Position numbers and translations under genes: made by a program. Below are positions 1 through 7,699 of a stretch of 44,778 bases of DNA, in pieces. Origin of the DNA: a virus; IMG/VR virus record IMGVR_UViG_3300010885_022212, positions 1 through 44,778 of that record; one strand, given 5' to 3'. The notes below the pieces were generated by a model that had not been told where the DNA came from, searched no databases, and was given only the letters and a program-made list of their open reading frames with translations. Every line of letters starts with the position of its first letter. The first letter of the stretch is position 1.

Positions 1-70
1 ATGATATTATCTATTTCTGAATTGGATTCCATGTTGCTTTTAAATTGAAGGTACTATATTATTTAGCTAT
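1..70. other. Left edge, no confident gene
   Basis: Two tiny reading frames touch this edge. On the minus strand an ATG at 32-30 opens a frame (MESNSEIDNI) that runs off the window, so it could be the 5' end of a gene divergent from the one at 71. On the plus strand a 15-codon frame runs from 1 to 48 but ends in TGA, a stop that no recognised gene here uses, so it is probably not coding. AT-rich sequence at 50-70 precedes the next start and may hold a promoter, but no clear motif was seen. Confidence 0.2.
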
Positions 71-232
71 ATGACTACAAAAATAACGATAGAAAATTAC
101 GGAACATTTTTTATAGACCAAAACAAAGTTGGAGAATTGATTAAATGGCTACAAGCAAATTATATAAATCCTTCTATTGGTGAAGTTGTCAATCTTCAAG
201 CAATCAATGGCAATCAACTTATTAATGGCTAA
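71..232 (+). CDS. Small hypothetical protein, 53 aa
   Basis: This short frame starts at an ATG at 71 and encodes a 53-residue protein beginning MTTKITIENYGTFF, with a possible amphipathic segment (VGELIKWLQANY). I do not recognise a family. It is supported by its junction with the dUTPase: its TAA is followed by a single T and then the dUTPase ATG, the same TAATATG arrangement seen at 684-690, 14112-14118 and 20413-20419. It would be the first gene of a three-gene unit with dUTPase and clamp loader. No cysteines, signal peptide or membrane segment are visible. It may be a small accessory protein of nucleotide metabolism or replication, but that rests only on position. Confidence 0.5.
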   Translation: MTTKITIENYGTFFIDQNKVGELIKWLQANYINPSIGEVVNLQAINGNQLING

Positions 233-233
233 T

Positions 234-686
234 ATGGAACAACCAAACATTCTCAAAGCTCCTAAGATTGCCTTTAAAAAGTCCCACCCAGACGCCCAAC
301 TTCCTTTCAGGAAGAGAACCAATGATACTGGATATGATTTATTTTCAATTAGTGACGTATTAATTCCGGCAAAAGGAGATGCAGAAGTTCCAACCGGAAT
401 TACCGTAGCAAAGGTTCCATTCGGGGTGTGGTTCCTGATCTTGCCTCGATCCGGAATGGGATTCCAGCACGGCATTCAACCTCATCTAGGAGTTATTGAT
501 AATCCTTATAGAGGAGACCTGTCTGTAAAGTTGTATAATTTTTCAGATAAAGACTACCAGATATCTAAAGGAGATCGCATTGCACAGATAGCATACTTTC
601 CTCTTCTGGCTCTAGAGCCAGAATGGTCAGATGAAGTAGAAAACACGGACCGGGGTGATAAGGGGTTTGGCAATTCGGGAAAATAA
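234..686 (+). CDS. dut: dUTPase (dUTP diphosphatase), trimeric type
   Basis: This enzyme hydrolyses dUTP to dUMP and pyrophosphate, keeping uracil out of phage DNA and supplying dUMP for dTTP synthesis. All five motifs of the homotrimeric family are visible in the 150-aa product: DTGYDL (31-36), PRSG (71-74), GVIDNPYRGDL (86-96) with the catalytic-site Tyr92, GDRIAQI (113-119) and the C-terminal P-loop-like RGDKGFGNSG (140-149). The length is typical. The start at 234 is chosen because it follows the upstream TAA by one base and gives the usual short N-terminus; an in-frame ATG at 225 is the alternative, while longer starts add unrelated residues. It is followed by the clamp-loader gene at the same TAATATG spacing, so the two are probably translated together. 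No Shine-Dalgarno is visible. Confidence 0.95.
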   Translation: MEQPNILKAPKIAFKKSHPDAQLPFRKRTNDTGYDLFSISDVLIPAKGDAEVPTGITVAKVPFGVWFLILPRSGMGFQHGIQPHLGVIDNPYRGDLSVKLYNFSDKDYQISKGDRIAQIAYFPLLALEPEWSDEVENTDRGDKGFGNSGK

Positions 687-687
687 T

Positions 688-1629
688 ATGAGTCAAGCAA
701 ATCATTACAACAAACTCTGGGTAGAAAAATATCGTCCCAAAAATTTAAATGATGTGGTTCTTTCCGCAGAGGTCAAAGAGCATTTTGAATCCCTGAATGA
801 TGACACCCCTCATCTTTTATTTTACGGATCACCAGGAACTGGTAAAAGTACAATGGCAAAAGTCATTGTTAATGACATTTTAAAGTGTCAATACCTTTAC
901 ATTAATGCTTCAGATGAAAATGGAGTAGATACTATTAGAAACAAAGTCATCAGCTTTGCTCAAACTCGCTCCGTGGATGGAAAGAAGAAAGTAGTCATCT
1001 TAGAAGAAGCTGATGGTCTCACAGGAGATAGTCTCCGTATACTTCGTAATGTCATGGAAGACTATGAAGGCACCACTCGGTTCATTCTAACAGCAAATTA
1101 CTTTAACAAAGTTATTGAACCTATTAGATCAAGGTGTTTGTTATTTAAATTACAACCAGATCTCAAAGAGATAGTTATTAGGTGTATACACATTCTTCAG
1201 GCAGAAAAAATAACAGTAGAAGAATCTCAAAAATCTGCTCTTCTTGCACACATTGAAACCAATTATCCAGATTTAAGAAGGATCATTAATGATTTGCAAA
1301 AGTTTTCAACTTCAGGAAAGTTGATCATGAAAGAGCAGCATCAAATATCAGACATAGTAAATTATGTTTATGATAATCTTCTTTGCAAAACTTCAAGCTT
1401 AGAAATTCGAGCTAAAATTATTGAAAATGAAAAAACTTTCAACGGTGATTATCAAACTCTAATGAAGGAATTATTTGAGGTCTTTTACAATTCAAAAAAT
1501 GTAAAAGAGGTGACCAAAAAGATGGCAATGTGTGATATAGGAGAGTACATGTTTAGAGACTGCACAGTACTAGACCACGAGATTAATTTTTATATGTGTA
1601 TTGCCTCCTTAGAAAATCATCTCAAATAA
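688..1629 (+). CDS. Sliding-clamp loader large subunit (T4 gp44 / RFC small-subunit-like AAA+ ATPase)
   Basis: This AAA+ ATPase should load the phage sliding clamp onto primer-template DNA for replication. In T4 the loaded clamp also activates late transcription. In the 313-aa product the sequence shows the RFC-type N-terminus WVEKYRP (11-17), Walker A GSPGTGKS (47-54), a Walker B of the form VVILEEAD (102-109), a sensor-1-like region around LTANY (134-138) and the diagnostic SRC motif (148-150) with its arginine finger. T4 gp44 is 319 aa, so the length fits. The start at 688 follows the dUTPase stop by one base; an in-frame GTG at 655 would add 11 residues overlapping dUTPase and is less likely. 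The gp62-like small subunit and the clamp are not in the window. The gene converges with the next one without any gap. Confidence 0.93.
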   Translation: MSQANHYNKLWVEKYRPKNLNDVVLSAEVKEHFESLNDDTPHLLFYGSPGTGKSTMAKVIVNDILKCQYLYINASDENGVDTIRNKVISFAQTRSVDGKKKVVILEEADGLTGDSLRILRNVMEDYEGTTRFILTANYFNKVIEPIRSRCLLFKLQPDLKEIVIRCIHILQAEKITVEESQKSALLAHIETNYPDLRRIINDLQKFSTSGKLIMKEQHQISDIVNYVYDNLLCKTSSLEIRAKIIENEKTFNGDYQTLMKELFEVFYNSKNVKEVTKKMAMCDIGEYMFRDCTVLDHEINFYMCIASLENHLK

Positions 1630-1637
1630 TTATTTGA
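1622..1637. repeat. Perfect 16-bp palindrome spanning two convergent stop codons
   Basis: The 16 bases TCAAATAATTATTTGA read the same on both strands and contain the TAA stops of the clamp-loader gene (plus) and of the hypothetical gene (minus), which abut at 1629/1630. With no loop and only A/T-rich pairs it is a weak hairpin at best. It could act as a small bidirectional end signal, or simply reflect both genes ending in an AAA-TAA context. Confidence 0.4.
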
Positions 1638-2199
1638 CCCTCTTAAAGGAAGCGGAAGAAGCTCCTTTAGAGTTTTTCAAAGTAACATTTTTTGTAGGCA
1701 AAGAATTGTCTACAGAATGATTGTCTAGTTTAGATTCCATGCGATAGACCTTAGCGGTTACATCCCCTACAGGTCTTTCATATCTGTTTGGAACACTTTC
1801 TAACGGTGGAAGATTGATACCATAATCTTTTACCTCCACGGAGTCGTAATCACCTGGCACAGTAAATTCATTGAATTCTGTAGGCCATTCAACTTTACGA
1901 GGATCAGTCCGAAGAACCAAATAGCAATCTCCAGCACCCTCGTTATCATTAGCATCTTTTACATTTTGTTTGGCACCATCTGCAACGACTCTTTTTATGA
2001 AGAATAAAACTTGATCTGCTATGAGTTCTTTTAAAAATTTAGCAAAAGCAGCACTGCCGGAATAATGCTTTTTAAAATAAGCATGTTTTAAAAATGAAGG
2101 TTTGAGTACCACGGCAGAACCCTCTCTAAATCCTCCATTTGAAAAGTGAGAAAAAGCAGTTTCAAATAAAGTTTCGAATTTGTTAAATTTTTGTTTCAT
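1630..2199 (-). CDS. Hypothetical protein, 189 aa
   Basis: I do not recognise this protein with confidence. It begins MKQKFNKFETLFETAF and has a basic, aromatic N-terminal half (residues 1-75, with SAVVLKPSFLKHAYFKKH) that looks alpha-helical, an acidic/polar centre, and a Ser/Lys-rich C-terminus (SSASFKRVK). There is no signal peptide or membrane span. It is the only minus-strand gene in the first 32 kb. It converges head-on with the clamp-loader gene and diverges from the gp25-like gene across 37 bp. That position at the boundary of replication and structural genes would suit a late accessory or head/tail protein, but this is inference only. Confidence 0.75.
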   Translation of the reverse strand: MKQKFNKFETLFETAFSHFSNGGFREGSAVVLKPSFLKHAYFKKHYSGSAAFAKFLKELIADQVLFFIKRVVADGAKQNVKDANDNEGAGDCYLVLRTDPRKVEWPTEFNEFTVPGDYDSVEVKDYGINLPPLESVPNRYERPVGDVTAKVYRMESKLDNHSVDNSLPTKNVTLKNSKGASSASFKRVK

Positions 2200-2217
2200 A
2201 TAATATAGAGTTTGTCT

Positions 2218-2225
2218 AATAAATA
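2218..2225 (+). promoter_or_regulatory. Possible T4-type late promoter before the gp25-like gene
   Basis: AATAAATA lies in the 37-bp divergent intergenic region, with its TAAATA core ending 11 nt before the ATG at 2237. It resembles the T4 late consensus TATAAATA. The spacing differs from the 6-nt spacing of the best examples here, so this is a weaker candidate that would start the long baseplate transcript. Confidence 0.4.
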
Positions 2226-2236
2226 TTTACCTTAAT

Positions 2237-2752
2237 ATGGCGACTATTTATTTAGATAATTTGATTAAACCTCAAAAGGTCCAATCGCAATTTACAAATA
2301 TTGCCACAGAACCCGAGCCCCTACATTACACATACAGGGACTTACATTTAGACTTAGAGATATTTAAAAACATCGGCAACGGGTTAAATGAGGTAAATTC
2401 TAAAGACATATCGGCAGATTATGACATCCAAGCCATACGTAATTCTATTTACAACATCTTTACTACAAAACCAGGCGAGAAAATACTATCTCCCGGTTTT
2501 GGTAGTTCTTTAGAACAATTTTTATTTGAAAGTTTGTCTGAATTTAAAGCTAATATCATAGGAAATTTAATTTTAAACAATCTCACAAAATATGAACCTC
2601 GTATAAATGTGACTAAAGTGTTGGTACATGCTAATTATAATGATTTACAATATGAAATATATGTTTCTTATGATATTCCTGATCATGGGTTAGTAGACAC
2701 ATTACAAATGAACTTTAATACCACCACCCACTCTTCTATACAAATACTATAA
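2237..2752 (+). CDS. Baseplate wedge protein, gp25/GPW family
   Basis: This is probably a baseplate wedge component that joins the wedge to the sheath start, as T4 gp25 does. In the 171-aa product the family signature occupies about residues 64-100: a helix (IRNSIYNIFTTKPGEK) followed by ILSPGFGSSLEQFLFE, matching the usual pattern of t.pGE, p.fG and l..llfE. The C-terminal half (about 110-160) reads as alternating beta strands (VTKVLVHANY, QYEIYVSYDIP), also normal for gp25. About 50 extra residues at the N-terminus make it longer than T4 gp25 (132 aa). It is immediately followed by the gp6-like gene, a pairing common in T4-like and other contractile tails. Confidence 0.88.
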   Translation: MATIYLDNLIKPQKVQSQFTNIATEPEPLHYTYRDLHLDLEIFKNIGNGLNEVNSKDISADYDIQAIRNSIYNIFTTKPGEKILSPGFGSSLEQFLFESLSEFKANIIGNLILNNLTKYEPRINVTKVLVHANYNDLQYEIYVSYDIPDHGLVDTLQMNFNTTTHSSIQIL

Positions 2753-2756
2753 TATC

Positions 2757-4556
2757 ATGGCCAATTTTATTCAACCAACCACCTTAAATCCCAATATAGC
2801 GTTTGATCCATCTGAATTGCGCAATAAAATTATTGATAGATTGAACCAAGGCCAGGTTTTTACGGATCAAAACTATCAGGGATCTAATTTATCTGCTATT
2901 ATAGATATATTGGGGTATGTTTTCGGCACATTGATGTATTATAATAGCAAAACATCTGCTGAGTCCATGTTTTCAGAGTCTCAAATATACGAAAACATGA
3001 ATCGTATAGTAAAATTAATCAATTATAAGCCTATTGGAAGATTAACCCAAAATGTACCTTTTAATTTATTAGCCTATGAATTTTTAAATTCAGCCGCATA
3101 TATTATTCCACGTTTTAGCTCCATCACATCAGGAAATACCACATTTTCATTGACTTCAGATTTAGCATTTTCTAAATTAACCAATGCAGCAGAAACAATA
3201 GCAGATGTTAACAACAATTATTTATTGCATCAAGGCTCTATAGAAGAATATCCGCTGTATAACTCAATTGGAGTTGAAAATGAAGTAATATTTTTATCAT
3301 TAAATGAGTCTATTCAAATAGATCACTTCAATATTTTCGTCTATGTAAAGTCTACGGACAAAATCTGGAGAGAATATACCCGAGTTGAAGACAGATCTAC
3401 CTACACAGCAAATGATAACTTATTTGAAGCAAGATTTAATGCCAATAAACGATATGAATTATCTTTTGGTGATGGAATAAACGGCTCACAACTCAAACAA
3501 GGAGATCTGGTAGCAGTATATTATTTAAATATTGACCCCCTTGCAATCAACATCGGAGCTGGAGCTTTGGACGGAGCCAGATTAATACCGTTTAATTCTA
3601 TACAATTTCAAGAAATTCTATATGATACCGCAAATTCTTACGGCAACTACCTAGCTGCTAATCAATTTAATTTCATCCAGATGTCTAATACGTTTCCCTC
3701 TTCTGATTATTCCCCCGAAGAAACCGTAGACTCTATAAGAAACAATTCACCTAAAACTTTTAGATCTCAACATAGATTAGTTTCCTCTCAAGATTATCAA
3801 TATTTTGTTAAAACAAATTTTAACAATCTAATATCCACTTCTCATATTGCCAGTAATGATGAATATTTGAGGGGGCATATGAGGTATTTGTATAACATAG
3901 GACTTAACAAGCCTCAATCAGAAACTTTGGTGTTATTCAATCAAGTCAAATTTGCTAACAGTTGTAACTTTAATAACATTTACGTATATTCTGTACCGGT
4001 CAGAGATCAATTATACCTATCTTCACCTCAAAAAGAATACATCTTAAATGAAATCAATAATTTAAAAACTATTACCTCTCAAATAGTTTTTATGGATCCA
4101 GAATACATACTTTTTGATTTTTACACCAAAAGGGCAGACGGTTCTTTTGACACGAGCGATATAAAACAAAGCAAATTGAGAATATACAAAAATTCAAATG
4201 TCAGAAGATCTAATTCTGCCATTTTATATGATGTTATTCAAGTAATAACCCAAGCCTTTAATAAAAGCACATCATCCTTAGGTCAAGACATTAATACTCA
4301 TCAATTATCAACAGACATTCTATCCATAGACGGAATCAAATCTTTGGAAACTTATAGAGCTGATATAGACAGTGGAGTCAACGAAATTTCTTTGATGGCT
4401 TGGAATTCCAAATACCCTTCAGATGACGTAAATGTGTATACTCAATCCATACGGTTAGATTATTTTCAATTTCCTCTATTTAATGAAATAGCCAATCTAT
4501 CAAATCGTATAGAAATTGTAGATTTGTCTAATTCCATCAAAGTACCTGAATTTTAA
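2757..4556 (+). CDS. Baseplate wedge protein, gp6/baseplate-J-like
   Basis: This is likely the wedge subunit that forms the inner ring holding gp25 and the tail-tube hub together. The 599-aa length is close to T4 gp6 (660 aa). The N-terminus has the family-type start (FDPSELRNKIIDRLN, then DILGYVFGTLMYYN at about 50-63) and a helical segment with NRIVKLINYKPIGR. Around residue 230 the RYELSFGDGINGSQLKQGD segment is the conserved baseplate-J core motif. The end (SLMAWNSKYP, SIRLDYFQFPLF) is beta-rich. It lies 4 nt after the gp25-like gene and 2 nt before the next gene, suggesting one transcript. No SD sequence precedes it. Confidence 0.85.
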   Translation: MANFIQPTTLNPNIAFDPSELRNKIIDRLNQGQVFTDQNYQGSNLSAIIDILGYVFGTLMYYNSKTSAESMFSESQIYENMNRIVKLINYKPIGRLTQNVPFNLLAYEFLNSAAYIIPRFSSITSGNTTFSLTSDLAFSKLTNAAETIADVNNNYLLHQGSIEEYPLYNSIGVENEVIFLSLNESIQIDHFNIFVYVKSTDKIWREYTRVEDRSTYTANDNLFEARFNANKRYELSFGDGINGSQLKQGDLVAVYYLNIDPLAINIGAGALDGARLIPFNSIQFQEILYDTANSYGNYLAANQFNFIQMSNTFPSSDYSPEETVDSIRNNSPKTFRSQHRLVSSQDYQYFVKTNFNNLISTSHIASNDEYLRGHMRYLYNIGLNKPQSETLVLFNQVKFANSCNFNNIYVYSVPVRDQLYLSSPQKEYILNEINNLKTITSQIVFMDPEYILFDFYTKRADGSFDTSDIKQSKLRIYKNSNVRRSNSAILYDVIQVITQAFNKSTSSLGQDINTHQLSTDILSIDGIKSLETYRADIDSGVNEISLMAWNSKYPSDDVNVYTQSIRLDYFQFPLFNEIANLSNRIEIVDLSNSIKVPEF

Positions 4557-4558
4557 AA

Positions 4559-7500
4559 ATGATAACTCCTACCGACTTTTCTATTAGTCCATCCTCCGGT
4601 GAATCCGGGGTCACAAATTTTGAATTAGATTCTGGTATTGTAGATACATCTTACAAAGTCACTTGGTATTTTGGTGACGGAAGCACCTTCTCTGGGCTTA
4701 AAGCTTCTCATACATATACATCTCCTGGAAAATATATAATTTCTTCAATAATATATCACGGCTCTGATGCACCTGTGTTTTTACAAAAAGAAGTTGAAAT
4801 ATCTTTAAATTTAAACAATTCTATATGTTTTAGTTTTATACCCCCTCCAACATTTGCTGGACATTATAATAGATATCCGTTTAGAGTCAATATAACCTCT
4901 CCTGATGTACAAGACCATTATGTAAATCTTGGGTGCCAATTTTCTCGATCCGACTCCCCTCAAGATATACCGAATAAATGGTCTTTCTTAAGGCCACAGT
5001 GGAGATTTTTTGACGTCAAAGGAAATCCAGTTCAAAAAATCAAAACAATAGACACACTTATAAAGGCAAACAGTGCAGGTAATATAGACCCTCTAGGCAC
5101 CAATGTAATAGGAGTTTCTGGATATGCTGATTTTTACTTCACTGATGATATATACAATTTTGATTTAGCGACTAGCAATCAACCATACACCACAATTATA
5201 GCCACCCTAGACACTTTAGATTCAAAAGACTTTACTTTACAATCAGATTCACAGAACCTTCTCCCGAGCTTCGCAAATAGTTTAGCATCTGTTACTTGTC
5301 CTCATGTTTTTTTATGGAGAACTCCAGATTATTTAAAAATATCTGAAAATGGAATACGCAAACACTCCAATCCTAGATGGACATCTAGCAATGTGCCTAT
5401 AATTGTAAATTCCAATTTCAATACGGAGGTTTATGATCCATTTAAAGAAGGTAACGGTGTTAAAGTAATAAACCCAGATTCATTTTTCGTTCATAATTTT
5501 CCTGTAGACAACAGAGATTCTTTATATTTAAATCTTCAAAGTCCTAATCATAATGTAGCATTTTTTCCTGAACCCTCTTTAGAATGGACAGATAGTTCTT
5601 ATTATAAGACACCTGGATACTACAAAGGAGTTTATAACCTACAAGAAGTTAGTGCTACTAATTTACAAATAAATGCAGGGTTAACATTCAATATACCACC
5701 ACTATCCGGCAATTATTACAGTCCATTGTTGTGGTTGTCTACGCCCTGTAAAAATCAATTATATATTTCAGAACATCAAAAATTTCCAGAACTGCGCAAC
5801 ATATCAAGTAATGACCCAGTCTATACTCGCACAGTATTTCTATCCAGTACTCCAGCTTCTAATAACTATACAATTGCAGCAAATCTTTTACCGGATTATC
5901 ATGCTTGGGTGTTAGATGAAAAATTTAAAAAAATACATAGAGTATCTTCCTTTGGTCAAATTTTAACATCAATAGATATACCCAAATTACTAGAAAATTC
6001 TCTGATTATTTCTTTGTCTGGTTTGGCTGAAAATTATCTCGCCCCCTCTTTTTTAATAACTGACAGGGATAAAAATCTCTGGGTTTCTTTAAAGAATGGC
6101 ATATCTTCTTTTAAATTGGATTCTTTTGGAAATTTTTTAACAGCAACCAATCCATTTATTTCCGGAGGATATCGAGAGCACACTAAGCCGGTTAATGTTG
6201 AAACAGACACTCAGAGCAATTTATATGTGTCTTATACAAACTCTTCCGAGGTTTCGGGTTTTGTGGTAAAGTACTTTCCAGACGGCACTATATGTGAAAC
6301 TAGAAATTTTTTAGAACCTGTAGCCAAGTGCAATCATATAAAATGTGATAATTCAAATCATGTTTGGTTTGTACATTCTTTGGATCCAGTAAATAATTTT
6401 GACATAATAGAAAAAAAATCTGCAGAAGGCAATTTAGTATATTACACAGCAGCCAGTGCCACCAGTGCTGCTCAATTTGGGCCGTATAATAATGTAAATT
6501 ATTTAACATTAGACAAACATCAAAATTTGTGGTTTACCTGTAACAATAAAAGTTTATATAAAATATCTTCAATTACATATGAAATTTCTAGCATAGAATT
6601 AATCAGCGAATTATCACCAATTGTTCCAGAAAGCAGATATGCTATTACCGGCCTGGCTTCTAATTTTAGTGGTAAGATATATGCCATTAATTCAGATGAA
6701 AATTTAGTATATGTAGTTAATGATTCTATGGTTATAGAAGATACGTTTTATATAAAAGCCTCTTCTTGTGCGGTGGGAGATTGGACTGGATTTAATTGGA
6801 TTAACAAATATGGTGCTTCTATCCCTGAATTTTCTGTGGAAGAAACTTATAAAACCATATATGGCAATTCAGAACCTTTAGATTTTTATGTAGACACTGC
6901 TACAAATTATAATTTTTTAAAGGTGAATGAAAATTATGATCTAGCCAAGACGCTAAAAGGCTATGCCTTTACACCCAAATTGAATGAAAGTCCGGAATTG
7001 TTTGATAAATTTTTTGGTTCCTTATATGGTCAGTATCCATTTAAGCCTAATGATCCTGGAGTTGAAACTTATCAAAAAATTGCAAATTTTGTATCCAACC
7101 ACAATGACATAGATACTTGCAATATTGATCAATTATATAGTAATTCTGAAATGGTAGATTTATTAACAGATGATTTTCGTTTAAAATATCCAGCTTCTAT
7201 TCAAAGGTTGATGGATCTTGCTAGTATCAATCAAAGTAGATTGAGAGGTTCAACAGATTCTGCTGGGTTAGAATTTAATGCCCGCAATCAATCTGGATTC
7301 TTCAATAGAGGCACTCTTATATCATCCTTTTCCTATAGAGTTTCTGGTGGTATTCCCTTGGTCCTAGGAAACAAAACAACATACAATCCTTATAAATTGA
7401 TATACACCGGGAGAATAGGAGGCAAACGGTATTATGACATAGACGTATTGGCAGATTACCTAGGTCTTCCTTATCCGTGGAGAAATGAATATGAATTTTA

Positions 7501-7678
7501 TACCTACGTGCCTTCAACAGAGGGGGATCAATTAGAAGGTATAATAGACTGGAATAATCCTCAAACAACTATTAGTTTTTCTAATTCCTCCTCCAATGTT
7601 TGGTCAGGACATGAAGGAATTTTAGAAACAGTTTTTGGTTACGAACTCTATAAAGGTTTAAATCTCTTGAACGATTAA
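4559..7678 (+). CDS. Large baseplate-associated protein with PKD domain and NHL-type beta-propeller
   Basis: This is a 1039-aa protein in the place where T4-like phages carry gp7, directly after gp6. Residues 20-80 form a PKD domain with the hallmark WYFGDGS (36-42) and SHTYTSPGKY (50-59). Residues about 444-745 are an NHL/SMP-30-like propeller, with repeats such as DRDKNLWVSLKNGISSF, DTQSNLYVSY and DNSNHVWFVHS, closing with a C..GDWTG motif (Cys737, GDWTG 740-744). Residues 760-1039 are a separate C-terminal region containing YPFKPNDPGVETYQKIANF and IGGKRYYDIDVLADYLGLP, which looks like a conserved tail domain. The same propeller ending recurs in the 24605-28090 product. I infer a peripheral baseplate or fibre-anchoring role; an enzymatic role is not indicated. 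Family assignment to gp7 is positional only. Confidence 0.75.
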   Translation: MITPTDFSISPSSGESGVTNFELDSGIVDTSYKVTWYFGDGSTFSGLKASHTYTSPGKYIISSIIYHGSDAPVFLQKEVEISLNLNNSICFSFIPPPTFAGHYNRYPFRVNITSPDVQDHYVNLGCQFSRSDSPQDIPNKWSFLRPQWRFFDVKGNPVQKIKTIDTLIKANSAGNIDPLGTNVIGVSGYADFYFTDDIYNFDLATSNQPYTTIIATLDTLDSKDFTLQSDSQNLLPSFANSLASVTCPHVFLWRTPDYLKISENGIRKHSNPRWTSSNVPIIVNSNFNTEVYDPFKEGNGVKVINPDSFFVHNFPVDNRDSLYLNLQSPNHNVAFFPEPSLEWTDSSYYKTPGYYKGVYNLQEVSATNLQINAGLTFNIPPLSGNYYSPLLWLSTPCKNQLYISEHQKFPELRNISSNDPVYTRTVFLSSTPASNNYTIAANLLPDYHAWVLDEKFKKIHRVSSFGQILTSIDIPKLLENSLIISLSGLAENYLAPSFLITDRDKNLWVSLKNGISSFKLDSFGNFLTATNPFISGGYREHTKPVNVETDTQSNLYVSYTNSSEVSGFVVKYFPDGTICETRNFLEPVAKCNHIKCDNSNHVWFVHSLDPVNNFDIIEKKSAEGNLVYYTAASATSAAQFGPYNNVNYLTLDKHQNLWFTCNNKSLYKISSITYEISSIELISELSPIVPESRYAITGLASNFSGKIYAINSDENLVYVVNDSMVIEDTFYIKASSCAVGDWTGFNWINKYGASIPEFSVEETYKTIYGNSEPLDFYVDTATNYNFLKVNENYDLAKTLKGYAFTPKLNESPELFDKFFGSLYGQYPFKPNDPGVETYQKIANFVSNHNDIDTCNIDQLYSNSEMVDLLTDDFRLKYPASIQRLMDLASINQSRLRGSTDSAGLEFNARNQSGFFNRGTLISSFSYRVSGGIPLVLGNKTTYNPYKLIYTGRIGGKRYYDIDVLADYLGLPYPWRNEYEFYTYVPSTEGDQLEGIIDWNNPQTTISFSNSSSNVWSGHEGILETVFGYELYKGLNLLND

Positions 7679-7685
7679 CTTGTTT

Positions 7686-7693
7686 GCTAAATA
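7686..7693 (+). promoter_or_regulatory. Candidate T4-type late promoter, 6 nt before ATG
   Basis: GCTAAATA with the core TAAATA (7688-7693) sits exactly 6 nt before the ATG at 7700, in the 21-nt gap after the preceding gene. The spacing is identical to those at 13480, 24591 and 44073. Confidence 0.5.
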
Positions 7694-7699
7694 TTAGTC

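Noticed and set aside
149-475. 108-aa minus-strand frame opposite dUTPase
   Set aside because: It is antisense to a clear dUTPase with all five motifs and has no recognisable domain.
655-687. GTG start extending the clamp loader by 11 residues
   Set aside because: The ATG at 688 gives the standard RFC N-terminus and the recurring TAATATG junction.
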